A DNA stretch of 64,000 nucleotides, taken from positions 709,141 to 773,140 of the forward strand of contig NZ_LMUP01000014.1 in the NCBI RefSeq assembly GCF_009765875.1, written 5' to 3'. The notes below the pieces were generated by a model. The model ran no database searches, was not told where the DNA came from, and saw nothing but the letters and a program-made list of their open reading frames with translations. How positions within the stretch are numbered: the first letter of the stretch is position 1; every line of letters starts with the position of its first letter. The DNA is from Pedobacter sp. L105. GTDB taxonomy: Bacteria > Bacteroidota > Bacteroidia > Sphingobacteriales > Sphingobacteriaceae. Shown piece by piece: positions 50,315 through 59,500 of this stretch. Made by a program: the position numbers and the translations under genes.

Positions 50315-52684
50315 ATGAAGAGCTTAGGCCTAAACATACTCTTATTTTTGTTGTTGATTTTATTTGTCCGAAGCAGTTATCTGGACAGGGTAAGCCCATC
50401 TTTTAAAGGGCAGCCAACGGGATACCCTACAGACTACACTTTAAGTGGAAATCATGTGTTAAGTGCAAATAACGAGATCAGTAAAAAGTTTCCCCCGACT
50501 ATAAATCCCGGCTTAACTGTAAATCAACAGGAAGATCCTAAAAAAAAAACAGGGGATCAAACAACCAATCCACCTCCAAAAGTTAAAAAAGATAACCTCT
50601 GGCAGGCCCTGCTTAAATTCCTGAAATTAAAAAAGAATGCAAATAAAAAACTGGATATAAAGGTACTTGCTGCGATACAGAAATTGGGCTTAAAAGATTC
50701 CATTGCCGCTACCGCGCAAAACGTACGTTTTATGGTTGCAGAATTAAAGAAAAAGAAATACCAGGACCTGGATTCTTTACAAGCTGTTTTATCCATGGTG
50801 GTAAAAAAACAGCAGGAAGAAGATATAGCTAAAAGCGAAGTTTTGCCAGCCGGTTCAGTTAGCCCTTCTCCTGTAGATCTCGCCGCACTGACTAACCAGC
50901 TTATTCCTTTAATGGACCAGAAAATTGGGGAGGAAAAGTATAATAAAGAAAAGAATGAAAAATTAAGGATCATTAACCGTGTTAAAAACGCAGACCCAAA
51001 AACCATTTATGAAGTTAAGGTATCAGACAGCGTAGTTAGAAAATACACGCTAAAATTAAAGAATAAGGCAGAAGTGTATGGCTTTTTTGATGCCGCCTAT
51101 CCGGCTGGTGCCGACGCTTTTTTTAACGCCGCAACGTCATTGATTTATTACGCAATTCCGGTAAATGAAACTACAGGTAATTTTGATCAGTTAAACCACT
51201 GGGATACCTCTCCGGTGATCGACAAGGCAGAAAAGAAAGGTACGAAGGTGTATTTCACGTTATTGATTGCCAATAAAGCAAAAAATTCTGCCCTGCTCTA
51301 TAATCTGCCCGCCCAAAAAAGATGTATCGGCACCGTAGTGGAGCTGCTGAAAAAACGCAGGGCCAGTGGCGTGAACATCAGTTTTAAATACTTATCCGTA
51401 AAAGATAAACCACGTTTCTCTGAGTTTGTAGGTCTTATTCATCAGGCTTTGCAGGCAGCAGACTCATCCTATAAAATATTAATTACCCTGCCCCGTACAA
51501 ACTTTGACGGGGCTTATGAGCTGGAAGAACTGAATAAATATACAGACCGGTTTTTTATAGATTTCGCAACCAATACCGCGCGTGCCGGCGCTGCTTTAGC
51601 GCCGCTAACTGGAAAAGGCCATGAGACTATTGATGCTTCTTTTACCTGGTATTCGGCACATGGTATTACTGCTGATAAATTAGTCGTTATTCTTCCATAT
51701 AGGGGTGCCAACTGTTATACCGATCCCATTATGCCGTCAGCGGATTACTTTGCCGGATATCTGCCTTTTACGGAGATCCAGCGTATGACCCAGAGTAGGG
51801 TGAATTATAGCGAGGAAAACCAGAGTGCGTACATCGATACCGTTTATCACGATCTTCGCAGCTACCGGATCTGGTTTGATAACGAGATGACCCTGTCAAA
51901 GAAGTACGATTATATATTGAAAAATAATGTTGGCGGCGTTGGGTTATATTATATCAATTATGATGATCCTTTTAATGCGCTGAATGATGAGCTAGTGTAT
52001 AAGTTTACAGAGGTAGATACCACTTATCTAAAACCTGTTAATGTAAGTATACCCGAATTGTCTTTTCTTCAAAAACTAAAAAGACACGCTATTCTCTGGA
52101 ATTTTATTTTACAAAACCCATGTGCCACCTGTTTTGAAAATTCGGCGACGGCAACTGGTGGAAATGCAATGATCCGCACATATCTCAAGGATTTGAAAAT
52201 ATATGCGCTGATCAAAATACAAAAGTCAAAAGTTAAAAGAGCCCGGAGAAACAATAGCGTAAAATCGGATGATGTTAGGGTGAACGACGTGTTTAATTAT
52301 ATGAATCAGGAGCTGAATACTGTTTTGAAATATACCAGCCTGCTTTTTTTATTTTTTGCCTTTTGCTTTATTGCATTTTATATCTGGGGGATCAGGTTTT
52401 ACGGGGGCGACTGGCCCTATAGAAAAGTAGTTGCAGGCACGCTGGTGGTGATCATTTCCCTTTTTGTCCTTTTCGGGTTTACCTTTTGTTTTACCAGTGA
52501 TTTGATACCACTATTTGGCGTTTCGGCACTTTCTTCGAATAGTCTTGATTGTGTGACAGATCCAAAATGTATTAATATCCCTTTTAACACACTGCTGCTG
52601 ATTATTTTCATCAGCATCTTATTGGGTTTTTTGATCTTCAGGTATTTAATTACGCCCTTAATTAAAAGGGATGATTTACCATAA
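50315..52684 (+). CDS. Membrane-anchored GH18-fold protein lacking catalytic residues
   Basis: This 789-residue protein has an N-terminal signal/anchor helix (about residues 5-20) and a linker rich in P, K and N. A coiled region runs to ~240. A GH18-like barrel (about 255-570) contains KAEVYGFFDAAYP, the beta-4 segment SGVNISFKYLSVKDKPRFSEFVG and the last strand NNVGGVGLYYINYDDPFNALNDE. Active GH18 enzymes need DxDxE at beta-4; here it reads NISFK, so the acids are missing. Three membrane helices follow (about 675-695, 705-725 and 755-780). It is divergent from the eCIS operon and precedes cargo candidate 2, which suggests a binding or anchoring role for the system. That is inference. Confidence 0.78.
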   Translation: MKSLGLNILLFLLLILFVRSSYLDRVSPSFKGQPTGYPTDYTLSGNHVLSANNEISKKFPPTINPGLTVNQQEDPKKKTGDQTTNPPPKVKKDNLWQALLKFLKLKKNANKKLDIKVLAAIQKLGLKDSIAATAQNVRFMVAELKKKKYQDLDSLQAVLSMVVKKQQEEDIAKSEVLPAGSVSPSPVDLAALTNQLIPLMDQKIGEEKYNKEKNEKLRIINRVKNADPKTIYEVKVSDSVVRKYTLKLKNKAEVYGFFDAAYPAGADAFFNAATSLIYYAIPVNETTGNFDQLNHWDTSPVIDKAEKKGTKVYFTLLIANKAKNSALLYNLPAQKRCIGTVVELLKKRRASGVNISFKYLSVKDKPRFSEFVGLIHQALQAADSSYKILITLPRTNFDGAYELEELNKYTDRFFIDFATNTARAGAALAPLTGKGHETIDASFTWYSAHGITADKLVVILPYRGANCYTDPIMPSADYFAGYLPFTEIQRMTQSRVNYSEENQSAYIDTVYHDLRSYRIWFDNEMTLSKKYDYILKNNVGGVGLYYINYDDPFNALNDELVYKFTEVDTTYLKPVNVSIPELSFLQKLKRHAILWNFILQNPCATCFENSATATGGNAMIRTYLKDLKIYALIKIQKSKVKRARRNNSVKSDDVRVNDVFNYMNQELNTVLKYTSLLFLFFAFCFIAFYIWGIRFYGGDWPYRKVVAGTLVVIISLFVLFGFTFCFTSDLIPLFGVSALSSNSLDCVTDPKCINIPFNTLLLIIFISILLGFLIFRYLITPLIKRDDLP

Positions 52685-52763
52685 TTTTTTACCGTTGCAC
52701 TTTTAAATTGTCGTAAAAGCGATATCTGTTTTTATATATTTATTACCATTAATCTTTATTTTT

Positions 52764-54362
52764 ATGCATTATAAGAGCCCCGATAAAAGCAATGAAACCT
52801 CTTCCAGGGTGCCTGACGAGCAAAATCATGGCATCAGTTTGCCTGCTGTGAGCCAATTGCAACAAAATAATACTGGCTTACCCGACCAGCTAAAATCGGG
52901 CGTTGAAAATATGTCGGGTATAAGTATGGATGATGTAAAGGTGCATTACAATTCAGATAAACCGGCACAATTACAGGCGCTTGCTTATGCACAGGGAACA
53001 GATATTCATGTGGGCCCCGGACAGAAAAAACACCTGCCACACGAAGCCTGGCATATAGTACAGCAAAAGCAGGGACGCGTGCAGGCTACCAGACAGATGA
53101 AGGGCGGGGTGCCGGTTAATGATGATAAAGGACTGGAGCAGGAGGCAGATGTGATGGGAGCGATGGCATCATCATCTGCCGTAGCCGGTTTTAGAGAAAA
53201 TTCCAATTTGCCAGGTAACAACCATGAGGAATCGTTTCTGATGCAATTTGTAAAAGGGTTAAAGGCGAAGCAAAAAGCAAAAATTACAGAAGGGCCTCAT
53301 GAAGGTATGATCGGTGAAATTTTAGATGTTCTGGAAAATGGCTATATGATCGAAATAGTTGACACTCCTATTTATTTTGAGGACCGTATTGTAGTTCCAA
53401 TAGATGAAGAGAATGCCGGACAGTGGATTGCAGATGAGGATCCCTTTTTCATGGGCTTTGATGATGAAGATGAAAAAGAGGTTTTAGGACCTAAAGTAAA
53501 GATGGAAAATAAACCTTCGAAAAAGAAAAAAACCAAAGATGAAAAAATTGAGGCAACAATTGAATCATACAAGAAGCTGATTAAGTTATTTGAGCAGCAG
53601 GAAGAGCAAATAACAACGGCAGAACAGTTTGCAAAATTATTCAGACAATCGGGCTTAAACGGTTCTCTGCATATTGATGAAAATACTCTCTTGCGTACTC
53701 CTGGCGGAAGACGAGAGATCATAGATACGCTAATTGCCGCTGTCCACGACTGGGCCCAGTTAAATCCAAATAATAACAACGAGGAAGTTGATGAAGGAAA
53801 ACGCGAGACGCTTAAAAAGGCTTTACTTGCAGGCGGGTGTGAAGCAGCAAAGACCAGCATCATTGCCGAAGCCCTTGGAAAAAATCGATCTGCCCTGAAC
53901 GAAGCAGAGCATAGCCCCCAGGAACCAGTCATTGTAAATCTTCACTTAGTGGAAGCCAAGCTCCATCATTTTTACCGGATCTTTTGTAAGAATTATGCAG
54001 AAAATGCCGATGACAGCAACATGGAGCAATTTCAAATTACCTTCCAGGCATTTTCAACAGCGTGGCTTGCCCTGCATTTCCTGAAGAAGGTTGCTGATAA
54101 CCCAGAATCTCTAAAAACAGATCCGAGTGCACGTGAGACTTACAATAGGGTTTTAAGATTAGTTGCTAATTTACAGGGTGAAATTACAAGGCAAAATCTA
54201 ATTGCTTTTGAGGGTTATGGCGAGGTCATGGCGGAAATAGCGCCAGGAGCTTTCAAAGCCGCAAGCCTTGAATTTTTACCAGATATTTATCCCGATTTTG
54301 AAGAGAATCTATACGTAGGTGAAAATCCATACAAAAAGACAACTAAAGAGGAGGACAAATAG
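52764..54362 (+). CDS. DUF4157 protein, candidate eCIS cargo 2
   Basis: This 532-residue soluble protein has a polar leader containing ISLPAVSQLQQNN and a DUF4157 domain at residues ~35-135 with LPHEAWHIVQQKQG (H93, E94, H97) and NDDKGLEQEADVMGA. Next is a KOW-like strand pair (TEGPHEGMIGEILDVLENGYMI), an acidic stretch, a lysine-rich run and a long helical C-terminal domain (~300 residues) with no family that I recognise. The leader and DUF4157 part are close to those of the protein at 28775, but the C-terminus is unrelated and the acidic repeats are missing. This is what modular cargo of one delivery system should look like. It lies 79 bp after the GH18-like gene. Confidence 0.82.
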   Translation: MHYKSPDKSNETSSRVPDEQNHGISLPAVSQLQQNNTGLPDQLKSGVENMSGISMDDVKVHYNSDKPAQLQALAYAQGTDIHVGPGQKKHLPHEAWHIVQQKQGRVQATRQMKGGVPVNDDKGLEQEADVMGAMASSSAVAGFRENSNLPGNNHEESFLMQFVKGLKAKQKAKITEGPHEGMIGEILDVLENGYMIEIVDTPIYFEDRIVVPIDEENAGQWIADEDPFFMGFDDEDEKEVLGPKVKMENKPSKKKKTKDEKIEATIESYKKLIKLFEQQEEQITTAEQFAKLFRQSGLNGSLHIDENTLLRTPGGRREIIDTLIAAVHDWAQLNPNNNNEEVDEGKRETLKKALLAGGCEAAKTSIIAEALGKNRSALNEAEHSPQEPVIVNLHLVEAKLHHFYRIFCKNYAENADDSNMEQFQITFQAFSTAWLALHFLKKVADNPESLKTDPSARETYNRVLRLVANLQGEITRQNLIAFEGYGEVMAEIAPGAFKAASLEFLPDIYPDFEENLYVGENPYKKTTKEEDK

Positions 54363-54484
54363 TGACCTTAATGGATGTTACCACGTTGAAAATGAAAACA
54401 AACATTTTACAATAATATTGTGATAGCTATAAATAACGGATTTATTATTTTATATATTCGTTCCTTTAGTAACAGATAGGGCAA

Positions 54485-55063
54485 TTGGGACGTTACAGCG
54501 AATTCACAGACATCGAATTAGTTTATTTATTGAAGGATAATGACTATATCGCTTATACCGAAATATACAATAGGTATAGCGGTGTTTTATATTCTCATGC
54601 CTATAATAAACTAAGAAACCGGGAAGAAGCCAAAGATATTTTACAGGAACTTTTTACGTCTATCTGGAATAACCGTTTGGTTTTAGAGTTTAACACCAGT
54701 TTTTCCGGGTATTTATATACCGCCATACGCAATAGGATCTTAAACCACTTTGCAAAAAAGAAAAACGAGGAAAAATATATGGTTTCTATCCAGGAAACCA
54801 TTAAGCATACCCAAAGTATTACTGATCATCTGATCAGGCAGAAGCAACTTGCCGCAATAATTGAGAGTGAAATTGATGCACTTCCTCCAAAAATGAGGGA
54901 AATATTTTTGATGAGCAGAAAATTGAATTTAAGTCACAGAGAAATTGGAGAAAAGTTGGGTATTGCCGAATCAACAGTGAAAAAGCAAATTAATAATGCT
55001 CTTAGGGTGCTACGTGCAAGACTTGGATTGTTTTCTTTCCTTATTTTTTTGATAAAACTTTGA
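54485..55063 (+). CDS. ECF RNA polymerase sigma factor
   Basis: This 192-residue sigma-70 protein has region 2 (YNRYSGVLYSHAYNKLRNREEAKDILQELFTSIWNNR) and region 4 (IDALPPKMREIFLMSRKLNLSHREIGEKLGIAESTVKKQI). It is of the Bacteroidota ECF type that is held by FecR anti-sigma factors. The start is TTG, with no better start nearby. The upstream 122 bp carry a small palindrome (ACAATA-A-TATTGT, 54409-54421). The gene leads a cassette with fecR, susC, susD and a thioredoxin gene, which it presumably transcribes when the outer-membrane receptor is occupied. Confidence 0.92.
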   Translation: MGRYSEFTDIELVYLLKDNDYIAYTEIYNRYSGVLYSHAYNKLRNREEAKDILQELFTSIWNNRLVLEFNTSFSGYLYTAIRNRILNHFAKKKNEEKYMVSIQETIKHTQSITDHLIRQKQLAAIIESEIDALPPKMREIFLMSRKLNLSHREIGEKLGIAESTVKKQINNALRVLRARLGLFSFLIFLIKL

Positions 55064-55172
55064 TTTATCTGCCCAGAGTTATATTAATGTTAAATTTATT
55101 TTAATTCCGTCTACTCCCAACGTGCTTTTTGACTGTCTCTACTGTAAATAAGGGGAAATTATTCCTGATTTT

Positions 55173-56288
55173 ATGGAAAAAGATCAAATAAAGTTGGTGT
55201 TTCAAAAGTTTAATGATGGTATTGCCACTGAAGATGAAGTGGCATTACTTGAGAGCTGGTACTTGAAATACAATGAGGAACCAGCTAACAGGTTGACTCC
55301 GGAGTACATTGAGCAAGACATTATGGAAGTTTATCATTTACTTCCAAAGCCGGCAAAAACTATTTCTTTGTGGCCACGTATTGTCGCTGCAGCATCTGTT
55401 GTTTTAGTGTTATCCCTGGGATTTTATGTATTTCATCATCAGCAGGCCGACAAGGAGTTGTTTGCGCAAAATAAACTTCACGATCTGGCACCCGGTGGTA
55501 ACAAGGCAGTGCTCACATTAGCCAATGGGAAACAAATTGTATTAACGAATGTAAGTAACGGCAATATTGCAACACAAGGCGGTACCATTATTAGCAAAAC
55601 TGCAGACGGTGAATTAGTTTATCACTCTTCGAAAGAGAAAAACGGTTTACCTGAAGAATCAGCACTTAATACGATCACTACACCCAGAGGAGGTCAGTAT
55701 CACCTGATCCTGTCAGACGGTACACAGGTTTGGTTAAATGCTGCTTCATCTATAAAATATCCTGCAGTATTTAGGGGCACAGAACGCAGGGTAGAAATTA
55801 CCGGCGAGGCATACTTTGAAGTAGTTTACAATAAAAATCAACCATTTAAAGTATTATCGGGAAGCCAGACAACTGAAGACCTGGGCACTCACTTTAATAT
55901 TAATGCTTATGATGATGAACAAACTGTTAAAACAACCTTAGTAGAAGGAAGTGTAAAGGTGCTGAATGGTGCAAACAATACCATACTAAAACCAGGTCAG
56001 CAATCATCGGTGGGCACACATGGGATAAATGTACTAACAGTAAATACCCAGGAGGCTATCGCCTGGAAAAATGGCTTTTTTCTTTTCAAAAATGCAGACT
56101 TGCAAACAATTATGCGTCAGCTTTCGCGCTGGTATGACGTTGATATCAGTTATGAAGGAAAGATACCCGAGCACTTATTTACCGGCGATATGCATAGGAA
56201 TTTAAAGGCTTCAGAGTTATTGGAACTACTCAGTTTCTATAAAGTGCATTTTAAAATTGAAGGCAGAAAAATCATTGTCAACGAATAA
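55173..56288 (+). CDS. FecR-type anti-sigma factor
   Basis: This 371-residue protein has an N-terminal cytoplasmic sigma-binding part, one membrane helix (about residues 68-88, PRIVAAASVVLVLSLGFYVF) and a periplasmic FecR domain (NTITTPRGGQYHLILSDGTQVWLNAASSIKYP). A DUF4974 domain lies at the C-terminus (FLFKNADLQTIMRQLSRWYDVDISYEG). It passes the signal from the STN domain of the outer-membrane receptor to the ECF sigma factor. It follows the sigma gene by 109 bp and precedes the SusC gene, in the standard order of cell-surface signalling. Confidence 0.93.
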   Translation: MEKDQIKLVFQKFNDGIATEDEVALLESWYLKYNEEPANRLTPEYIEQDIMEVYHLLPKPAKTISLWPRIVAAASVVLVLSLGFYVFHHQQADKELFAQNKLHDLAPGGNKAVLTLANGKQIVLTNVSNGNIATQGGTIISKTADGELVYHSSKEKNGLPEESALNTITTPRGGQYHLILSDGTQVWLNAASSIKYPAVFRGTERRVEITGEAYFEVVYNKNQPFKVLSGSQTTEDLGTHFNINAYDDEQTVKTTLVEGSVKVLNGANNTILKPGQQSSVGTHGINVLTVNTQEAIAWKNGFFLFKNADLQTIMRQLSRWYDVDISYEGKIPEHLFTGDMHRNLKASELLELLSFYKVHFKIEGRKIIVNE

Positions 56289-56389
56289 ACACAAGAACCA
56301 ATAATTTATTTAACCTAACAAACAACCATGATGAAGAAAATTCTACAACAGAAGGGCTAGCGGCTCAAAAAGGGCGAAAGAAAAAAAAC

Positions 56390-56456
56390 GTGACTGTGTT
56401 GACAGCACAGCCACGGTAAACGTTTGGATTAACCCATTTTCCTGCCTGGTGGCAGG
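56390..56456 (+). promoter_or_regulatory. Two hairpins in the leader of the SusC gene
   Basis: The 223-bp gap between fecR and susC contains a stem GTGACTGTG/CACAGCCAC (56390-56398 and 56406-56414, one mismatch) and a perfect stem CCTGCC-TGGT-GGCAGG (56441-56456). A ten-codon frame starting MMKKILQQKG lies just before them (from about 56328). Together they could attenuate or stabilise the strongly expressed susC message. No function is proven. Confidence 0.4.
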
Positions 56457-56511
56457 GAATAAAAACCATTTGCAAAATCGATTCTATTATTAACCCAGAC
56501 ATACAAATGTA

Positions 56512-59500
56512 ATGAATTTTGTTACTACAACATTGCGCGCGCAATATTGCGGGCCAATACCCCTAAAAAAAATATTATTGGTTATGAAGCTTACTACACT
56601 TTTGCTTTTCTTAACCCTGGTACAAGTAAGTGCCAAAGGATATAGCCAGGTTACCCTTCATGAGAAAAATGCCTCCTTTGAGAAGGTAATTCTACTCCTG
56701 AAGAAACAATCAGGTTATGCGATCTTGTATGATCAAAACGTGAAAACAGGACCAATTAGTATTGATGTAAACAACGTAAGTATACAAAAAGCGCTGGATA
56801 GATGTTTTTTGAACCAGCCGGTGACCTATGAAATTGTAGGGAATAACATTTTGATAAAGGAAAAAGAGGTGTCTTTTATTGACAGGCTTAAAAGTGTGCT
56901 GACCAATCGTGTGATTCACGGTTTAGTAGCTGATGAGAGTGGACATCCTTTGCCCCGTATCACAGTTAGAGAAAAAGGTAATCCCAATAACATCGCTAGC
57001 ACAGATGAGAAAGGCTTTTTTAGTATCACTGTAGCCGATAAGTCGGTGCTTATTTTCTCGGGTGTAGGTTTACAGACTACAGAAATAGCAACCAACGACT
57101 TTAAAAACCAATCGGTAATTGTCATGAAGCTTTCCACTACCAATTTAAGCGAGGTAGTAGTAGGGAAGGGTTACTATAATGAAACCAAAGAATTGTCTAC
57201 CGGTAACTCTACACGTATTTCATCAAAAGACCTGGAAACACAGCCGGTGGAAAACCCTTTGCAGGCCCTGGAAGGACGTGTACCCGGAATGGTAGTTAGC
57301 CAGACAACCGGTGTGCCCGGAGGGACGCTGAACGTGGAAATAAGAGGGCGTTCAAACTTTGATAAAAACATCAGTTCTGATCAGCCGCTGATTATATTGG
57401 ACGGCGTGCCTATGGCTGCTGGCAATAATAAAATGAACCTTGTAGGCGCCCCTTTTGGATCGGTTCCAAATGCCGGTCTTAGTGCACTTGCGGGAATTAA
57501 CCCATTGGATATTGCCTCTATAGATGTACTTAAAGATGCAGATGCGACAGCTATATACGGAAGTCGTGGTGCAAATGGTGTTATTGTGATCACCACTAAA
57601 AAAGGTAAAGCCGGTAAAACCAAACTAGATGCCAATGTCACCTCTGGCGTTAGTGTGGTTTCGAGCTTGCCTCAAATGCTGAATACACAGCAGTACGTGG
57701 CGATGAGAAATCAGGCTTTTACCAATGATAAAATTACTAAAACTACTTCCAATGCTTACGATTTAATGTTATGGGATACTACCCGCTACACTAATATCCC
57801 TAAATTACTGGAAGGTAATACTGCACATACTTATGATGCCGGGCTTACCTTTTCCGGAGGAAATAAAAATGTACAATATCGTTTAGGGGGTAATTTTCAC
57901 AAAGAAGGAACGGTTTGGCCCGGAAGTGAGTCCAGCCAGCGCGCCTCCTTAAGTTTTAATATTCACAGCATTTCAGATGATCAGAAGTTTACCATGGACT
58001 TCTCTGGCATGTATTCGATGCTTACCAGTGATCTGTTACAGATTGACCTCGGCCAGGCCATTTCGCTACCTCCTAATTTTAAGTTTTATAATGCAGATGG
58101 GAGCCTGGCCTGGAATGAGGGTAATGTGTATGAAGCAAAAAATAATCCTTTGGCTGCCCTTAATCAGACCTATAATTCAAGCATGGCCAGTTTAAATGGC
58201 AACATGCTGTTAAGTTATAGTATATTAAAGAACCTGACCGTTAGAAGTAGCTTCGGCTATAACGCTTCCAACAATAATGAGAAAGATATCACCCCAATCT
58301 CTTCCCTTAACCCGTTGATGACTAACCTTAATGGTAGTGCTTATACCAAATATGGGACCAATCAGCTGAATAATTGGATTATTGAACCCCAGGTGGAGTA
58401 CACTCATCATATCAGCAAAGGCAAATTAGATATATTGGTGGGAGGGACATTAAGTCAACGAAATAACACGGCCTTACAGGCCTCCGCAAGCGGTTATACC
58501 AGTGATGCGTTAATCAACAACCTGCAAAGTGGTACTACCTCATCTATCACCGCCAGCAATAGTTATATAGATTACAAATACGAAGCTGTTTTTGGCAGGG
58601 TAAATTACAACTGGGAGGATAAGTATGTGGTCAATTTTACCGGAAGAAGAGATGGATCAAGCAGGTTTGGCCCGAATGCCAGGTTCGCTAATTTTGGTGC
58701 CGTGGGAGGAGCCTGGGTATTTACCAATGAAAGCTGGCTTAAGGATAACAATATATTAAGTTTTGGTAAATTAAGAGGAAGTTATGGTGTGACGGGAAAT
58801 GATCAGATCGGTGACTATACCTATCTCGATGCCTGGGTATCTAATCCCAACTATGCGAGCGGTGCTACCCTGGTAGCGTCAAAACTGTATAACCCAAATT
58901 TACATTGGGAGCGCGATTCCAAATCGGAAATTGCTGTTGAACTGGGTTTCCTTAAAGACCGCATTATGTTTTCGGCCTCAGCCTATTCAAATATTACTTC
59001 AGATCCATTAGTATCTTATCCTTTATCATCTATAACGGGTTTTACCAGTATTGTAGAAAATGAAGATGGTGTAAGGATACAGAATAAAGGTCTGGAGATC
59101 ACCTTAACTACCAGGAATATTGCAAATGGTTCATTTAAGTGGACTACAGATTTTAACATCACTACCCCAAAAAATGTATTGCTGGCGTATCCTAACCTGG
59201 CCACTTCCAGTTATGCGAATTCATACGCTATCGGCCAATCCCTCACAAGGAAAAATGCTGCTCAGTATGTAGGTGTAGATCCCACTACTGGTCTGTATAC
59301 TGTTAAAGATGTAAATGGCGACGGGGTGGTCAATTCTAAAGATTATGCAGCATCTTTTAATCTTGATCCTAAGTTTTATGGAGGCCTTAACAATACCTTC
59401 AGCTACCACAAATTTACATTTAGCTTTTTTCTTCAGTATGATAAACAGATGGGCACTGATTGGCGTATATCCAATTTATACAATCCACCAGGGGGATTAT

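Noticed and set aside
50315..52684. Annotation as a chitinase
   Set aside because: The fold pattern fits GH18, but the catalytic DxDxE is replaced by NISFK, so enzymatic activity is not supported.
28775..54362. Reading the locus as a prophage or a T6SS
   Set aside because: There are no capsid, terminase, portal, lysis or integrase genes and no TssJLM-type membrane complex. DUF4255, CIS tape measure, Afp15-like ATPase and DUF4157 point to eCIS.
54409..54421. Palindrome ACAATA-A-TATTGT before the ECF sigma gene
   Set aside because: It is short and made only of A/T-rich bases in an A/T-rich gap, so chance occurrence is likely.
56328..56360. Ten-codon leader peptide MMKKILQQKG before susC
   Set aside because: It is too short to support as a gene. 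It is mentioned only as part of the susC leader.
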